Assembly (NCBI GenBank): GCA_018659505.1 | Contig: JABJMI010000569.1 | Coordinates: 1-8,198 of the forward strand | Reading direction: 5' to 3' | Source of the DNA: Planctomicrobium sp. | Lineage (GTDB): Bacteria > Planctomycetota > Planctomycetia > Planctomycetales > Planctomycetaceae | DNA: 8,198 nt | Part shown: positions 1-6,387 of the stretch, one piece after another | Position numbering within the stretch: the stretch's first letter is position 1 | How the letters are laid out: every line of letters begins with the position of its first letter | Notes under the pieces: model-generated | Database searches by the model: none | The model's input: the letters and a program-made list of their open reading frames with translations, nothing else | What the model was told of the DNA's origin: nothing | Position numbers and translations under genes: made by a program

Positions 1-405
1 CGACCCCGAGCAATCCACTAAATCCGACATGTTCCTTAAAGGATGCCATTACACTGCAAATAGTTTGTTATTGAATATCCTGAACGGACTTCTATGGATT
101 AGGGGAAATTACGAGTTCTGTTGGCGGAAAACTACAAATATCGTCATCAATTCATGAACTCACTTTTACCCTTACCCTATCAATAACGATTTAGCAGAGT
201 CGCCCATTTGAACGCAACGGGAAACTTTATTTCGTCTACCCGATCAGCAGTTCTAGCGTGTATAGTGCTTTAAGGAGCTCTATAAAACTGTTTTACTGCA
301 CATTTGATGGAGAACAGTCCAATTTGCTCCCTAGATCTTTAGCGATTTAGGGCGAGCGGGGAGTGTAAGCTCCCTGTTTGTTTGACGAGGTCGAATCTCA
401 AGATG
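1..405. other. Intergenic region with no convincing gene
   Basis: No coding region can be supported here. A plus-strand frame is open from the left edge to a stop near base 157 (about 51 codons), but the peptide matches no family I recognise and could be chance. On the minus strand an ATG at 49-47 opens a frame of 16 codons that runs off the left edge without a ribosome binding site; it could be the start of a neighbouring gene but cannot be judged. There is a modest inverted repeat, ACTGTT at 287-292 with AACAGT at 313-318, and stronger hairpins at 326-376. I see no tRNA or insertion sequence end. Confidence 0.5.
326..383 (+). terminator. Candidate intrinsic terminator with two alternative hairpins
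   Basis: A 7-bp stem (357-363 with 370-376, including one G-U pair) closes a 6-base loop and is followed on the plus strand by the T-rich run TTTGTTT at 377-383, the layout of a Rho-independent terminator. Just upstream, GCTCCCTA (326-333) can pair with TAGGGCGAGC (348-357) leaving a 2-base bulge. Both hairpins claim base 357, and GCTCCCT occurs twice (326-332 and 369-375), so the two folds compete. It would stop plus-strand transcripts coming from the left. On the minus strand, downstream of the CRTAC1-type gene, the same hairpins lack a good U-tract, so termination of that gene is less certain. Confidence 0.35.
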
Positions 406-2931
406 TCATTCGAATGGGATTAAGTTCTCGCGATTTTCGATGCAATAGAATTTTTGATTGCTATCAAGGTTCTTGAATAGTTGTGTTTTTCCTGAACTCC
501 ATTTGACTTGAATTTCATCAATCGTCTCGTTTTTGCCAAGTCCGAAGATTGACTGTTTTTCGTTTGAGGCGAGATATCCATCGCCACTAGTCACTTGCTG
601 AGTCCATGTCTGGTCATCACAGCGAACCTTAACAACTGTCCCAATCGCAGTTCGTTCTCCAGTGGCAGCGATCATTTTTAAGCAGAGGAAATGATTGTCT
701 GAGTCGGTATCATTCAACAGCAATGCAGCAGGCTCATCGAGGGCTGTAAAGCAAAGATCTTGTTGACCGTCTCGATTCCAGTCGAGTTTAGCAACTGCTC
801 TTCCAAACTTTTTCTTCTGAAAATACTCACCAGACGTTGTTGGATTTGATCGCGAGAATGAAGCTTTCCCATTGTTGATGAGAAGTTGAGGCAGCATGAC
901 GTCTGGTTCACCAGTCACAGAAGTGCGATCAACATGCCCATTGGCAACGACAGCATCAAGACTTCCATCCAAGTCTGCATCGAGTAATTGGGCGCCAAAG
1001 CCCAGTGTATCATTCGATTCATTACTCAGACGACCAGCGCTGGCAGTTTGATCTATAAAGTTAAACGAACTCGATTGAGCGTAAAAAGTATTCGGCTCTT
1101 GATAGAAATTTGTTGTTAGTAGGTCGAGCCGTCCGTCTGAGTTGAGATCGCCCGCGGCTATGCCCATGGTCGCCTGCTTTTGTCCTCTCGCATCAGTGGC
1201 AACTCCAAATTGCAGAGCACTTTGTTCAAAATGAGGTACGCGACCTGTGGTATCTTCCGAAGAATGGAAGAGAAAATTCTCCTCACCATCATTGCCAACA
1301 AACACCTCTGTCACTCCGTCTTCATTGAAATCCGCAGCGACGATTCCCATTCCTTTTCCAACATGGTCAGAGATTCCTGAGGAACTGCTGACATCAAGAA
1401 AGGTACCATCGCCCGCGTTCAGATAAAACTTATCAGCAACACCAGCAAACATTTTCGGTGGGCATGCTCTGGAGCTTCCATTCGTATCACAAGGGGCTTT
1501 CTCCACTTCTTCTCGATCAAGATAATTCACCACATAGAGATCGCTGAGGCCATCGTTATTCAGATCTGCGAACGCTGCGCTAAGTGACCATTCATCACCG
1601 AATGTTTTAGTATCGGTAGAGACATCACGAAATGTTCCATCTCCCTGATTTTCAAACAATCGATTTCCGTGCAGCTGACAAACATAGATATCTGCGAACC
1701 CATCCGAGTTGTAATCCCCAATAGCAACACCTTGCGAATACTCAAACGACTCTAACCCAGCTAGGTTCGTGATATCTTGAGCAGAGCTTCCCTGTAAATT
1801 CCTATAGGCTTTGTTGCTTTGTTTTAGATCTGATGAATTGTTTCTCCAGTCTCCAGCTTGAGCGAAATACAAATCAGACCAACCATCGGAATCGAAATCA
1901 ATGACGCCCACTCCTCCGCCTGTTGTCTCAAAAAGATGACCAAGTTGCAGGTTCGGTAGCGAGCCATTCTCGAATTGAAAATTAAGTCCCATCTCGTCTG
2001 CGATATTGCTGAAATGAATTGGACTCTTGGAAAGTAACTCTTTAGGTTCGGGATTGGAGAAGGTAAACTTGTTCCAACTCACAGCTGCCAGTCGTTGATC
2101 CATTTCTTCGTTACCGAACTGATTACTAACTTCCTCAACAGGATCAATTCGGTCATCCGCTTGATGACACTTACTAAATATTTCAGCGATCCACTTCTCT
2201 TCACAACCGAGTTGGGCAGCCATTCTTGCCCAGTCATTTGCGAGATGATGTTGATTAATTCCTATGAATTCCTCAGCGACTCGCTCCATCATTCTTATGT
2301 CTTGAGTGAAGACCAAATCCTGAACCAGCACATCGATTCGCAGTAATGCTTCGAGGTGATTCTCTAGTAAGGGCGATTTCCCTTTCATTTCTGCATGCGG
2401 TAATGCAATTAGCAGTAGATGAGCAGTTTGAAAGTGGATTGGATCGAAATTAAGTGTTTTCAAATAACATGCGACGGCAAGTTCGAAGTCTTGATTTTGT
2501 TGCGCTGCGACACCACGAGCAAACCATATTCCTGGATGAACTTCAGCGGTGTCCGGGAGTCCAGCATTCCAGGTTGCAAACTCTGAAGAACGCTCCCATG
2601 CCAGAGCCTGCCCTAACAATCCTTGAGATTGCAAATGGTTAGGGTTTTCGGAGACATGATTTTTAAGGAGATCAATTGCAAAGACGAACTCCTTCAATCG
2701 CATCAATCTCCTAGCTTGTTTCAAGAGAGGCGGTTCTGAGTTTGGACCTTCTTCGATGCTCTCTTCGGGAAGATCTGTTACTCCACTCTCAATCAAAAGG
2801 TAGCGGTAATCGAGACTCTCTTGAGCGAATGATTGAACGGCATGGTCCCGAGTTTGAAATTGATAAGCGATCAGGGCGAATCCGCAGATTAAGCAGAGCA
2901 TGAATAGAATGACGAAAATGGGCTGTCGCAT
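406..2931 (-). CDS. Membrane-anchored TPR / FG-GAP propeller / ASPIC-UnbV (CRTAC1-type) protein
   Basis: The 841-residue protein starts with a hydrophobic signal or anchor segment (about residues 5-23), so it is probably exported and possibly membrane-tethered. Residues 65-250 are helical and TPR-like. Seven calcium-binding FG-GAP/VCBS loops of the DxxxDGxxD type follow, at about 345, 406, 456, 534, 595, 651 and 717, which fits one seven-bladed beta-propeller; the fourth loop ends in Glu instead of Asp. Two cysteines at 481 and 490 sit in the CxP context usual in this family and may form a disulfide. Residues 746-820 form an ASPIC/UnbV domain, with the AIG segment at 762, a SGDGY turn, FGLG at 796-799 and a WSSG end. 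The family is greatly expanded in planctomycetes; ligands are mostly unknown and adhesion or polysaccharide binding is inference. The ATG at 2931 is preceded by an in-frame stop and has no close Shine-Dalgarno site; GGAGAGG lies too far upstream. It is separated from the upstream GTPase gene by 335 bases, so it is probably a separate transcription unit or is regulated by the palindrome between them. Confidence 0.9.
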   Translation of the reverse strand: MRQPIFVILFMLCLICGFALIAYQFQTRDHAVQSFAQESLDYRYLLIESGVTDLPEESIEEGPNSEPPLLKQARRLMRLKEFVFAIDLLKNHVSENPNHLQSQGLLGQALAWERSSEFATWNAGLPDTAEVHPGIWFARGVAAQQNQDFELAVACYLKTLNFDPIHFQTAHLLLIALPHAEMKGKSPLLENHLEALLRIDVLVQDLVFTQDIRMMERVAEEFIGINQHHLANDWARMAAQLGCEEKWIAEIFSKCHQADDRIDPVEEVSNQFGNEEMDQRLAAVSWNKFTFSNPEPKELLSKSPIHFSNIADEMGLNFQFENGSLPNLQLGHLFETTGGGVGVIDFDSDGWSDLYFAQAGDWRNNSSDLKQSNKAYRNLQGSSAQDITNLAGLESFEYSQGVAIGDYNSDGFADIYVCQLHGNRLFENQGDGTFRDVSTDTKTFGDEWSLSAAFADLNNDGLSDLYVVNYLDREEVEKAPCDTNGSSRACPPKMFAGVADKFYLNAGDGTFLDVSSSSGISDHVGKGMGIVAADFNEDGVTEVFVGNDGEENFLFHSSEDTTGRVPHFEQSALQFGVATDARGQKQATMGIAAGDLNSDGRLDLLTTNFYQEPNTFYAQSSSFNFIDQTASAGRLSNESNDTLGFGAQLLDADLDGSLDAVVANGHVDRTSVTGEPDVMLPQLLINNGKASFSRSNPTTSGEYFQKKKFGRAVAKLDWNRDGQQDLCFTALDEPAALLLNDTDSDNHFLCLKMIAATGERTAIGTVVKVRCDDQTWTQQVTSGDGYLASNEKQSIFGLGKNETIDEIQVKWSSGKTQLFKNLDSNQKFYCIENRENLIPFE

Positions 2932-3033
2932 TTCATCAGTTTATCTCGCCTCTCCAATAATTACTTGTCGACGGAAAAAAAAGAAAACATCACCGCTGAG
3001 GAAAGCTAAGAGTTCACGATATTGAAACGAATG
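2932..3033 (-). promoter_or_regulatory. Leader region of the CRTAC1-type gene
   Basis: These 102 bases lie between the palindromic element and the CRTAC1-type start codon. On the minus strand they contain a T-rich run (complement of 2975-2987) followed by an AT-rich stretch, but I find no convincing -35/-10 pair. The region is the natural place for a promoter if the gene is not read through from the upstream operon. This is based on position only. Confidence 0.2.
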
Positions 3034-3166
3034 TTAACCACGAAACACACAAATGACACGAAAAGAATAGCGGGTCAGACAAATCTGCTTGCGCCGCTGA
3101 ATATCTCTGTAAAGCATGTTGATCCAGTCTAATTTCTTTCGTGTGGTTCGTGCGTTTCGTGGTTAA
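3034..3166. repeat. 133-bp imperfect palindrome with 3 x 9-nt units per arm
   Basis: The left arm (3034-3064) and right arm (3136-3166) are inverted copies. The outer 13 bases, TTAACCACGAAAC, match exactly, and about 26 of the first 31 match overall. Each arm is itself three degenerate 9-base units: ccacgaaac, acacaaatg, acacgaaaa on the plus strand at the left, and ccacgaaac, gcacgaacc, acacgaaag on the minus strand at the right. Three of the arm differences become G-U pairs only in a minus-strand RNA, the direction in which both flanking genes are read. The 71-base spacer holds a small nested hairpin (AGCGG 3069-3073 with CCGCT 3094-3098, and CAGA 76-79 with TCTG 84-87 of the 3000s). Repeats with CCACGAAA-type units recur, from memory, in intergenic DNA of many environmental bacteria; function is unknown. 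It could be a REP/MITE-like mobile repeat or an RNA hairpin at the 3' end of the operon. Confidence 0.8.
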
Positions 3167-3266
3167 GAGAAGGTGAGATTTTAATAAGTCTCTGAACGTC
3201 CACCATTATTCTCGACACCCAATTTGAGGACGTTTCGCAGTGTTCAAGTGCGATGCACAATCCAGG

Positions 3267-4322
3267 CTAAGCCTCTGGTTCTAATAGTTCTTGTAACATG
3301 TCAATTTGCCGTTGAGATACGGGAAAAGCTTGATGCTTTGAGGGAGATGTTGGCATCAATTGCTTGACGATTCTCATCGCTAATTCATTGATACCCGTTG
3401 ATTCCGTTGCAGAGACCGAGAGACTTTCGTTTGGTAGGGGGCGATTCGGTGCTAAATCGATCTTGTTCAGAACGAGTAGCGTCTTAGCCGGTGATTCTAA
3501 CAAGTCGTTTTCAATTTCCTTGAGCTCGTCACTGGCGTCAAGAACGACGATGAGCAAGTCTGCGTTCTGAATTTTCTCTTTTGCTTTTTCGATTCCAATC
3601 GATTCCAGGCTGGCAGTCGTTTCTCTTAGGCCTGCTGTATCAGAGAACTCAATCGGCCATCCTTCAAGAGCTGTTTGGACTGTGACAACGTCGCGCGTCG
3701 TCCCGGGTTGGTCGTAAACGACTGATCGTGAATATCCAACAAGAGCGTTGATGAGGCTCGACTTGCCTACGTTTGGAGAGCCGCAAAGAACAACTTGCCA
3801 CGGTTGAAATAGGTGTCTTCCGAACTCTGACCAGAGTAGCATCTCTTGAATTCTGAAATTCCTTTGTGGTGTATTCAAAGATTTTAGTTTTTCCAATTCG
3901 TTAGGAAAGAGTTCAGACTGACGTAGTAGAATGTGTGCTGTTCTTTGAGTCGTTGCACGTTGCAGACAATCTTCGAATTCGTAGGCAAGAGGATTCGCAT
4001 TCGCTTGAATGTTAGTTTCGTTTTGAATTGTGACTCCCGATTTCTTGAGGTCACTCAATATCCTCTCCACAGCTATGGAACCTCCATGGCAGTGGATTTC
4101 AAATGTTTCATCATCAAGTTTGATGCCAACGACATCTTCCTGATGTTCGGTCCCCCACAGTCCGTAGTAGATACGATTGAATTTCAGCTCGGCAATCGGA
4201 AGTCCATTGAATGGCTGGAACTGCGACGCTATCGAATCCAGATCTCCACGAACCAAAATCGAGGCAACGGCTCCTCTCCCTTTCGGTGTCAGTCGTGATG
4301 CGGTCCCTATTGCAATTGTCAT
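3267..4322 (-). CDS. mnmE: MnmE/TrmE-like tRNA modification GTPase, C-terminally short
   Basis: MnmE with MnmG makes the 5-aminomethyl-type modification of wobble uridine 34 in certain tRNAs, using a folate one-carbon unit. This 351-residue protein has a TrmE N-terminal folate-type domain (about 1-115, with GRGAVASILVRG near 15-26 and the HCHGG motif at 77-81), a shortened helical linker, and a complete G domain: G1 GSPNVGKSSL at 181-190, G2 GTTRD at 207-211, G3 DTAG at 228-231, G4 NKID at 286-289, G5 SAT at 304-306. The usual protein is about 450 residues; here the second helical segment and the terminal C-I/V-G-K motif with its essential Cys are missing, and the linker lacks the usual DLxQAEAV-type segment. 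No frameshifted remainder is visible after the stop. The ATG at 4322, 4 bases after coaX, is chosen over an in-frame TTG at 4379 because it begins right at the conserved N-terminus. It is last in the operon. It may be a reduced, lineage-specific MnmE or a TrmE-like GTPase with a changed role. Confidence 0.85.
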   Translation of the reverse strand: MTIAIGTASRLTPKGRGAVASILVRGDLDSIASQFQPFNGLPIAELKFNRIYYGLWGTEHQEDVVGIKLDDETFEIHCHGGSIAVERILSDLKKSGVTIQNETNIQANANPLAYEFEDCLQRATTQRTAHILLRQSELFPNELEKLKSLNTPQRNFRIQEMLLWSEFGRHLFQPWQVVLCGSPNVGKSSLINALVGYSRSVVYDQPGTTRDVVTVQTALEGWPIEFSDTAGLRETTASLESIGIEKAKEKIQNADLLIVVLDASDELKEIENDLLESPAKTLLVLNKIDLAPNRPLPNESLSVSATESTGINELAMRIVKQLMPTSPSKHQAFPVSQRQIDMLQELLEPEA

Positions 4323-4326
4323 TTTG

Positions 4327-5130
4327 TTACTTTGTAATCGATGCGGAAAGCATTGCCTTCGCGGTAATAATACTTCCAATAAGGGACAAACATGGTTCGA
4401 CTTTTGCTTCCGTTAGATATGATTGTAGAAGAGGAGTCGCTCCTCCGGTCAGGAAGAGTTGTGAGTTTTCTCCAAGCTCATTCTGAATTCTATCGACAAG
4501 CTCTTTCACCGCACCCAAGTGTCCCCAGTAAAGCCCACTTGCCATCGCATCTTCGGTGTTTTTTCCAATCGCTGCGGGAGGAGCATCCAGATACTTCTTC
4601 CCATCGATCATTGGGAGAGTTGTCGTGAAATCGTGCATAGCACGCGCTCCCATGAGCACCCCTGGAAGAATTGCCCCGCCAAGAAATTCACCTCGTTGAC
4701 TGACGGCATCGACAGTGATCGCAGTTCCTGAATCAACAATAATCGCTGAGCTGTCTTCTCTTTTCAACTTATTAACGGCTGCGGTATTGAGCAAACGATC
4801 TGCCCCGACTTTTTCAGGAACCTCTACGAGATTCTTCACTGGAATTGAAGAATTATGTTCGAGAAATAACGGCTCTTGGAAATGGTTGTTCCAATTGAAT
4901 TGCAGCTCTTTAGACCTGATTCGATTCGATCCAGTGATGATTGAAATGACTTGCGAGCAATTCACATTGTCCGATTTGATTTCGTTCCAAGGAAATTCTT
5001 CCTCTAGTTCTATTGAAAAAGTATTCAAACAATTGAATTCGGTCGATAGCTTGTCAACTTCGAAGAGTCCGATTTTTACTCGCGTGTGACCAACATGGAT
5101 CGCAAGGTATTTCACAAACGCATCAGCCAT
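4327..5130 (-). CDS. coaX: Type III pantothenate kinase (CoaX), first phosphate loop altered
   Basis: Type III pantothenate kinase phosphorylates pantothenate with ATP in the first committed step of cytoplasmic coenzyme A synthesis. The 267 residues match the family length. Visible motifs are GADR at 109-112 with the presumed catalytic Asp111, DSGTAITVD at 133-141, GGAILPG at 151-157, IGKNTEDAMASG at 188-199 and TGG at 228-230. The N-terminal ATP phosphate loop, normally D-x-G-N-T/S, reads HVGHT at 12-16, so the conserved Asp and Asn are both His. From memory that Asp is critical in characterised enzymes, so activity may be altered. The fold and other motifs are intact, and a Baf-like non-kinase role is an alternative. 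The ATG overlaps the end of the Sir2 gene by 8 bases and has the best ribosome binding site in the operon (AGGAGG, 6-base spacing). The mnmE-like gene follows after 4 bases. Confidence 0.88.
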   Translation of the reverse strand: MADAFVKYLAIHVGHTRVKIGLFEVDKLSTEFNCLNTFSIELEEEFPWNEIKSDNVNCSQVISIITGSNRIRSKELQFNWNNHFQEPLFLEHNSSIPVKNLVEVPEKVGADRLLNTAAVNKLKREDSSAIIVDSGTAITVDAVSQRGEFLGGAILPGVLMGARAMHDFTTTLPMIDGKKYLDAPPAAIGKNTEDAMASGLYWGHLGAVKELVDRIQNELGENSQLFLTGGATPLLQSYLTEAKVEPCLSLIGSIITAKAMLSASITK

Positions 5131-5965
5131 TTTGCTCCTCCTTATGACTAAACGCGGACTCTACAAGTTGAGGCAGAATCTCTTCTGATTTCTCCGCTAA
5201 CCAGAGATCTCCACCACTGACTTGAGGATCGATTACGATCACACGAGAGCCGTTCTCTTTGGCTAATTGTGGAAGTCCCGCAGCGGGGTAAACTGATTGA
5301 GACGTCCCGATGGAAACAAGCAAGTCACATTCAGAAGCGGCGAGTTGAGCATTCGTCCAGTCTGGTTCAGCCAATTGATCGCCAAATAGTACGATGCGGG
5401 GGCGATGAAAACTGTTCAAATTTGCACCGATCAATGGCTGAATTGCTGAGAGTAGTTTGGGTCCTTTCCAGAATTGCTCTTTCGCGAGTTTGAGTTCAAC
5501 AACAATCTTCTTCAAGTCATCCCGGCTCAGGACATTCGTCTCTTGTTCTTCTGGGTATCGAATGATTTCGAATAAGCTGCCGTGGATTTCGAGAACTTGT
5601 TGGCTTCCCGCTGATTGATGTAACTGATCAATGTTTTGAGTGACAACGCAAACTTCTTTGTAGTTCGCAAGTTCAGCAATAGCCAAATGTGCAGAATTCG
5701 GCTCAGCTAGAGCGATTGGTTCGAGGATCGCAATTAAGAAGTCCGCGAGTAAGTCAGGTTCGAGAAGAGCCGTTTGCAGGAGACCTTTCCAGTTGGCGAA
5801 TTGTTCAGGCGGAAATCGCTGCCAAAAACCACCTTCGTCACGAAATGTATTGATCCCGCTGGATGCACTCATTCCCGCTCCGGAAAAGACTGCAATCTTG
5901 TTTGAACCTTGCAGCCATTCAACAGCTTGATTGAATTTCGCTTGCGGCTGTTGATCTGAATTCAT
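5123..5965 (-). CDS. Sir2-family NAD-dependent protein deacylase lacking the zinc cysteines
   Basis: Sirtuins remove acetyl or other acyl groups from lysine with NAD, giving nicotinamide and O-acyl-ADP-ribose; this one should be cytoplasmic. Numbered from the chosen start (280 residues) the NAD-binding motif GAGMSASSGINTFRD is at 29-43, TQNID at 109-113, the catalytic His in EIHGS at 128, an FGD motif at 194-196 and GTSQSVYPAAGLP at 220-232. The small domain between His128 and FGD (about 65 residues) has no cysteine at all, whereas classic sirtuins carry two CxxC pairs binding zinc; the only cysteines are 106 and 213. It is therefore a zinc-independent variant, and substrate class (deacetylase, other deacylase or ADP-ribosyl activity) cannot be told. 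The ATG at 5965 forms an ATGA overlap with the preceding gene; an in-frame ATG at 6004 would add 13 residues and overlap by 43 bases. Neither has a clear ribosome binding site, suggesting translational coupling. Confidence 0.85.
   Translation of the reverse strand: MNSDQQPQAKFNQAVEWLQGSNKIAVFSGAGMSASSGINTFRDEGGFWQRFPPEQFANWKGLLQTALLEPDLLADFLIAILEPIALAEPNSAHLAIAELANYKEVCVVTQNIDQLHQSAGSQQVLEIHGSLFEIIRYPEEQETNVLSRDDLKKIVVELKLAKEQFWKGPKLLSAIQPLIGANLNSFHRPRIVLFGDQLAEPDWTNAQLAASECDLLVSIGTSQSVYPAAGLPQLAKENGSRVIVIDPQVSGGDLWLAEKSEEILPQLVESAFSHKEEQNG
5137..5142 (-). promoter_or_regulatory. Strong Shine-Dalgarno site of coaX
   Basis: The minus strand reads AGGAGG, a full match to the anti-Shine-Dalgarno sequence, 6 bases before the coaX ATG at 5130. 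It lies inside the last codons of the Sir2 gene (the Lys-Glu-Glu stretch), so it supports the overlapping coaX start. The other operon genes have no comparable site. Confidence 0.8.
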
Positions 5966-6387
5966 TCGTTCGACGGTTTTTGATGCTTGTAGTGCGGATG
6001 ACATTCGCCAAATGCTTCGCGTTCAAATGGGTTATCATAATAGGGATGTTTCCCAGTTAACCACATCAGGAAAGAATAGTAGAAATAGAGTGGTATGAAA
6101 AACGGTCCCCAGCGTTCATATTGGCGAACATGGATGAGCTCATGCTCACGACAAAAGTCCAGCGATGCAGAATTTTGTCCCCAAATGACATGTCCTAAAG
6201 TCATCGCAAGTGCGTCGACGGGCGTTTTAGAAAGAAGCCACTCGACCACTCCTCCATAAATTTCCAGAGTTCGCCCTTGTCTTCGAAATTTCGTCCCAAA
6301 CGGCAAACCCAAAACGCCGATCGCAGTTGCAATGATTGTTGTGGGAGATGCCCATAGAACCAAGACAAATTGTTTGATGAACGACAT
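5962..6387 (-). CDS. Small membrane-associated protein with HExxH motif, conserved hypothetical
   Basis: This 141-residue protein is not assigned to a named family. It has a hydrophobic N-terminal segment (about 7-30), a conserved-looking GHVIWG at 65-70, then HELIH at 82-86 followed by VRQYERWGP, a second hydrophobic segment (about 95-111), and NPFEREAF at 119-126. HExxH is the zinc site of gluzincin metallopeptidases, and a Glu of the NPFERE segment is a plausible third ligand about 36-38 residues later. From memory, proteins with an H-E-x-x-H-V-R-Q-Y-E-R-W-G block and NPFERE-type tail are widespread conserved hypotheticals. The size is small for an active protease, so activity is only inferred. 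It is the first gene of the operon, and its stop overlaps the Sir2 start in ATGA. The ATG at 6387 has no evident Shine-Dalgarno site. Confidence 0.75.
   Translation of the reverse strand: MSFIKQFVLVLWASPTTIIATAIGVLGLPFGTKFRRQGRTLEIYGGVVEWLLSKTPVDALAMTLGHVIWGQNSASLDFCREHELIHVRQYERWGPFFIPLYFYYSFLMWLTGKHPYYDNPFEREAFGECHPHYKHQKPSNE

Noticed and set aside
2..157. Plus-strand frame open from the left edge (about 51 codons)
   Set aside because: No recognisable family or domain, and the length is compatible with chance; not enough to call a gene.
2975..2987. Minus-strand T-rich run as the U-tract of an operon terminator
   Set aside because: The sequence just before it forms only a 3-bp stem, and the large palindrome ends about 47 bases earlier, so the spacing does not fit an intrinsic terminator.
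3034..3166. CRISPR-like array from the repeated CACGAAA units
   Set aside because: The units are 9 bases, contiguous without spacers, and arranged as an inverted pair, so this is not a CRISPR array.
3132..3269. In-frame open reading stretch of about 45 codons after the mnmE TAG stop, possible readthrough or lost C-terminus
   Set aside because: The translated peptide has no similarity to the MnmE helical tail, has no C-x-G-K motif, and ends inside the palindromic repeat, so it is chance reading frame.
4323..4379. Upstream TTG start extending the MnmE-like protein by 19 residues
   Set aside because: It overlaps the coaX 3' end, uses a rare start codon, and the extra residues precede the normal conserved N-terminus; the ATG at 4322 fits the family.
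3933..5089. Several overlapping open frames on the plus strand opposite mnmE and coaX
   Set aside because: The minus-strand products show full family motifs and these antisense frames give low-complexity peptides with no recognisable domains.
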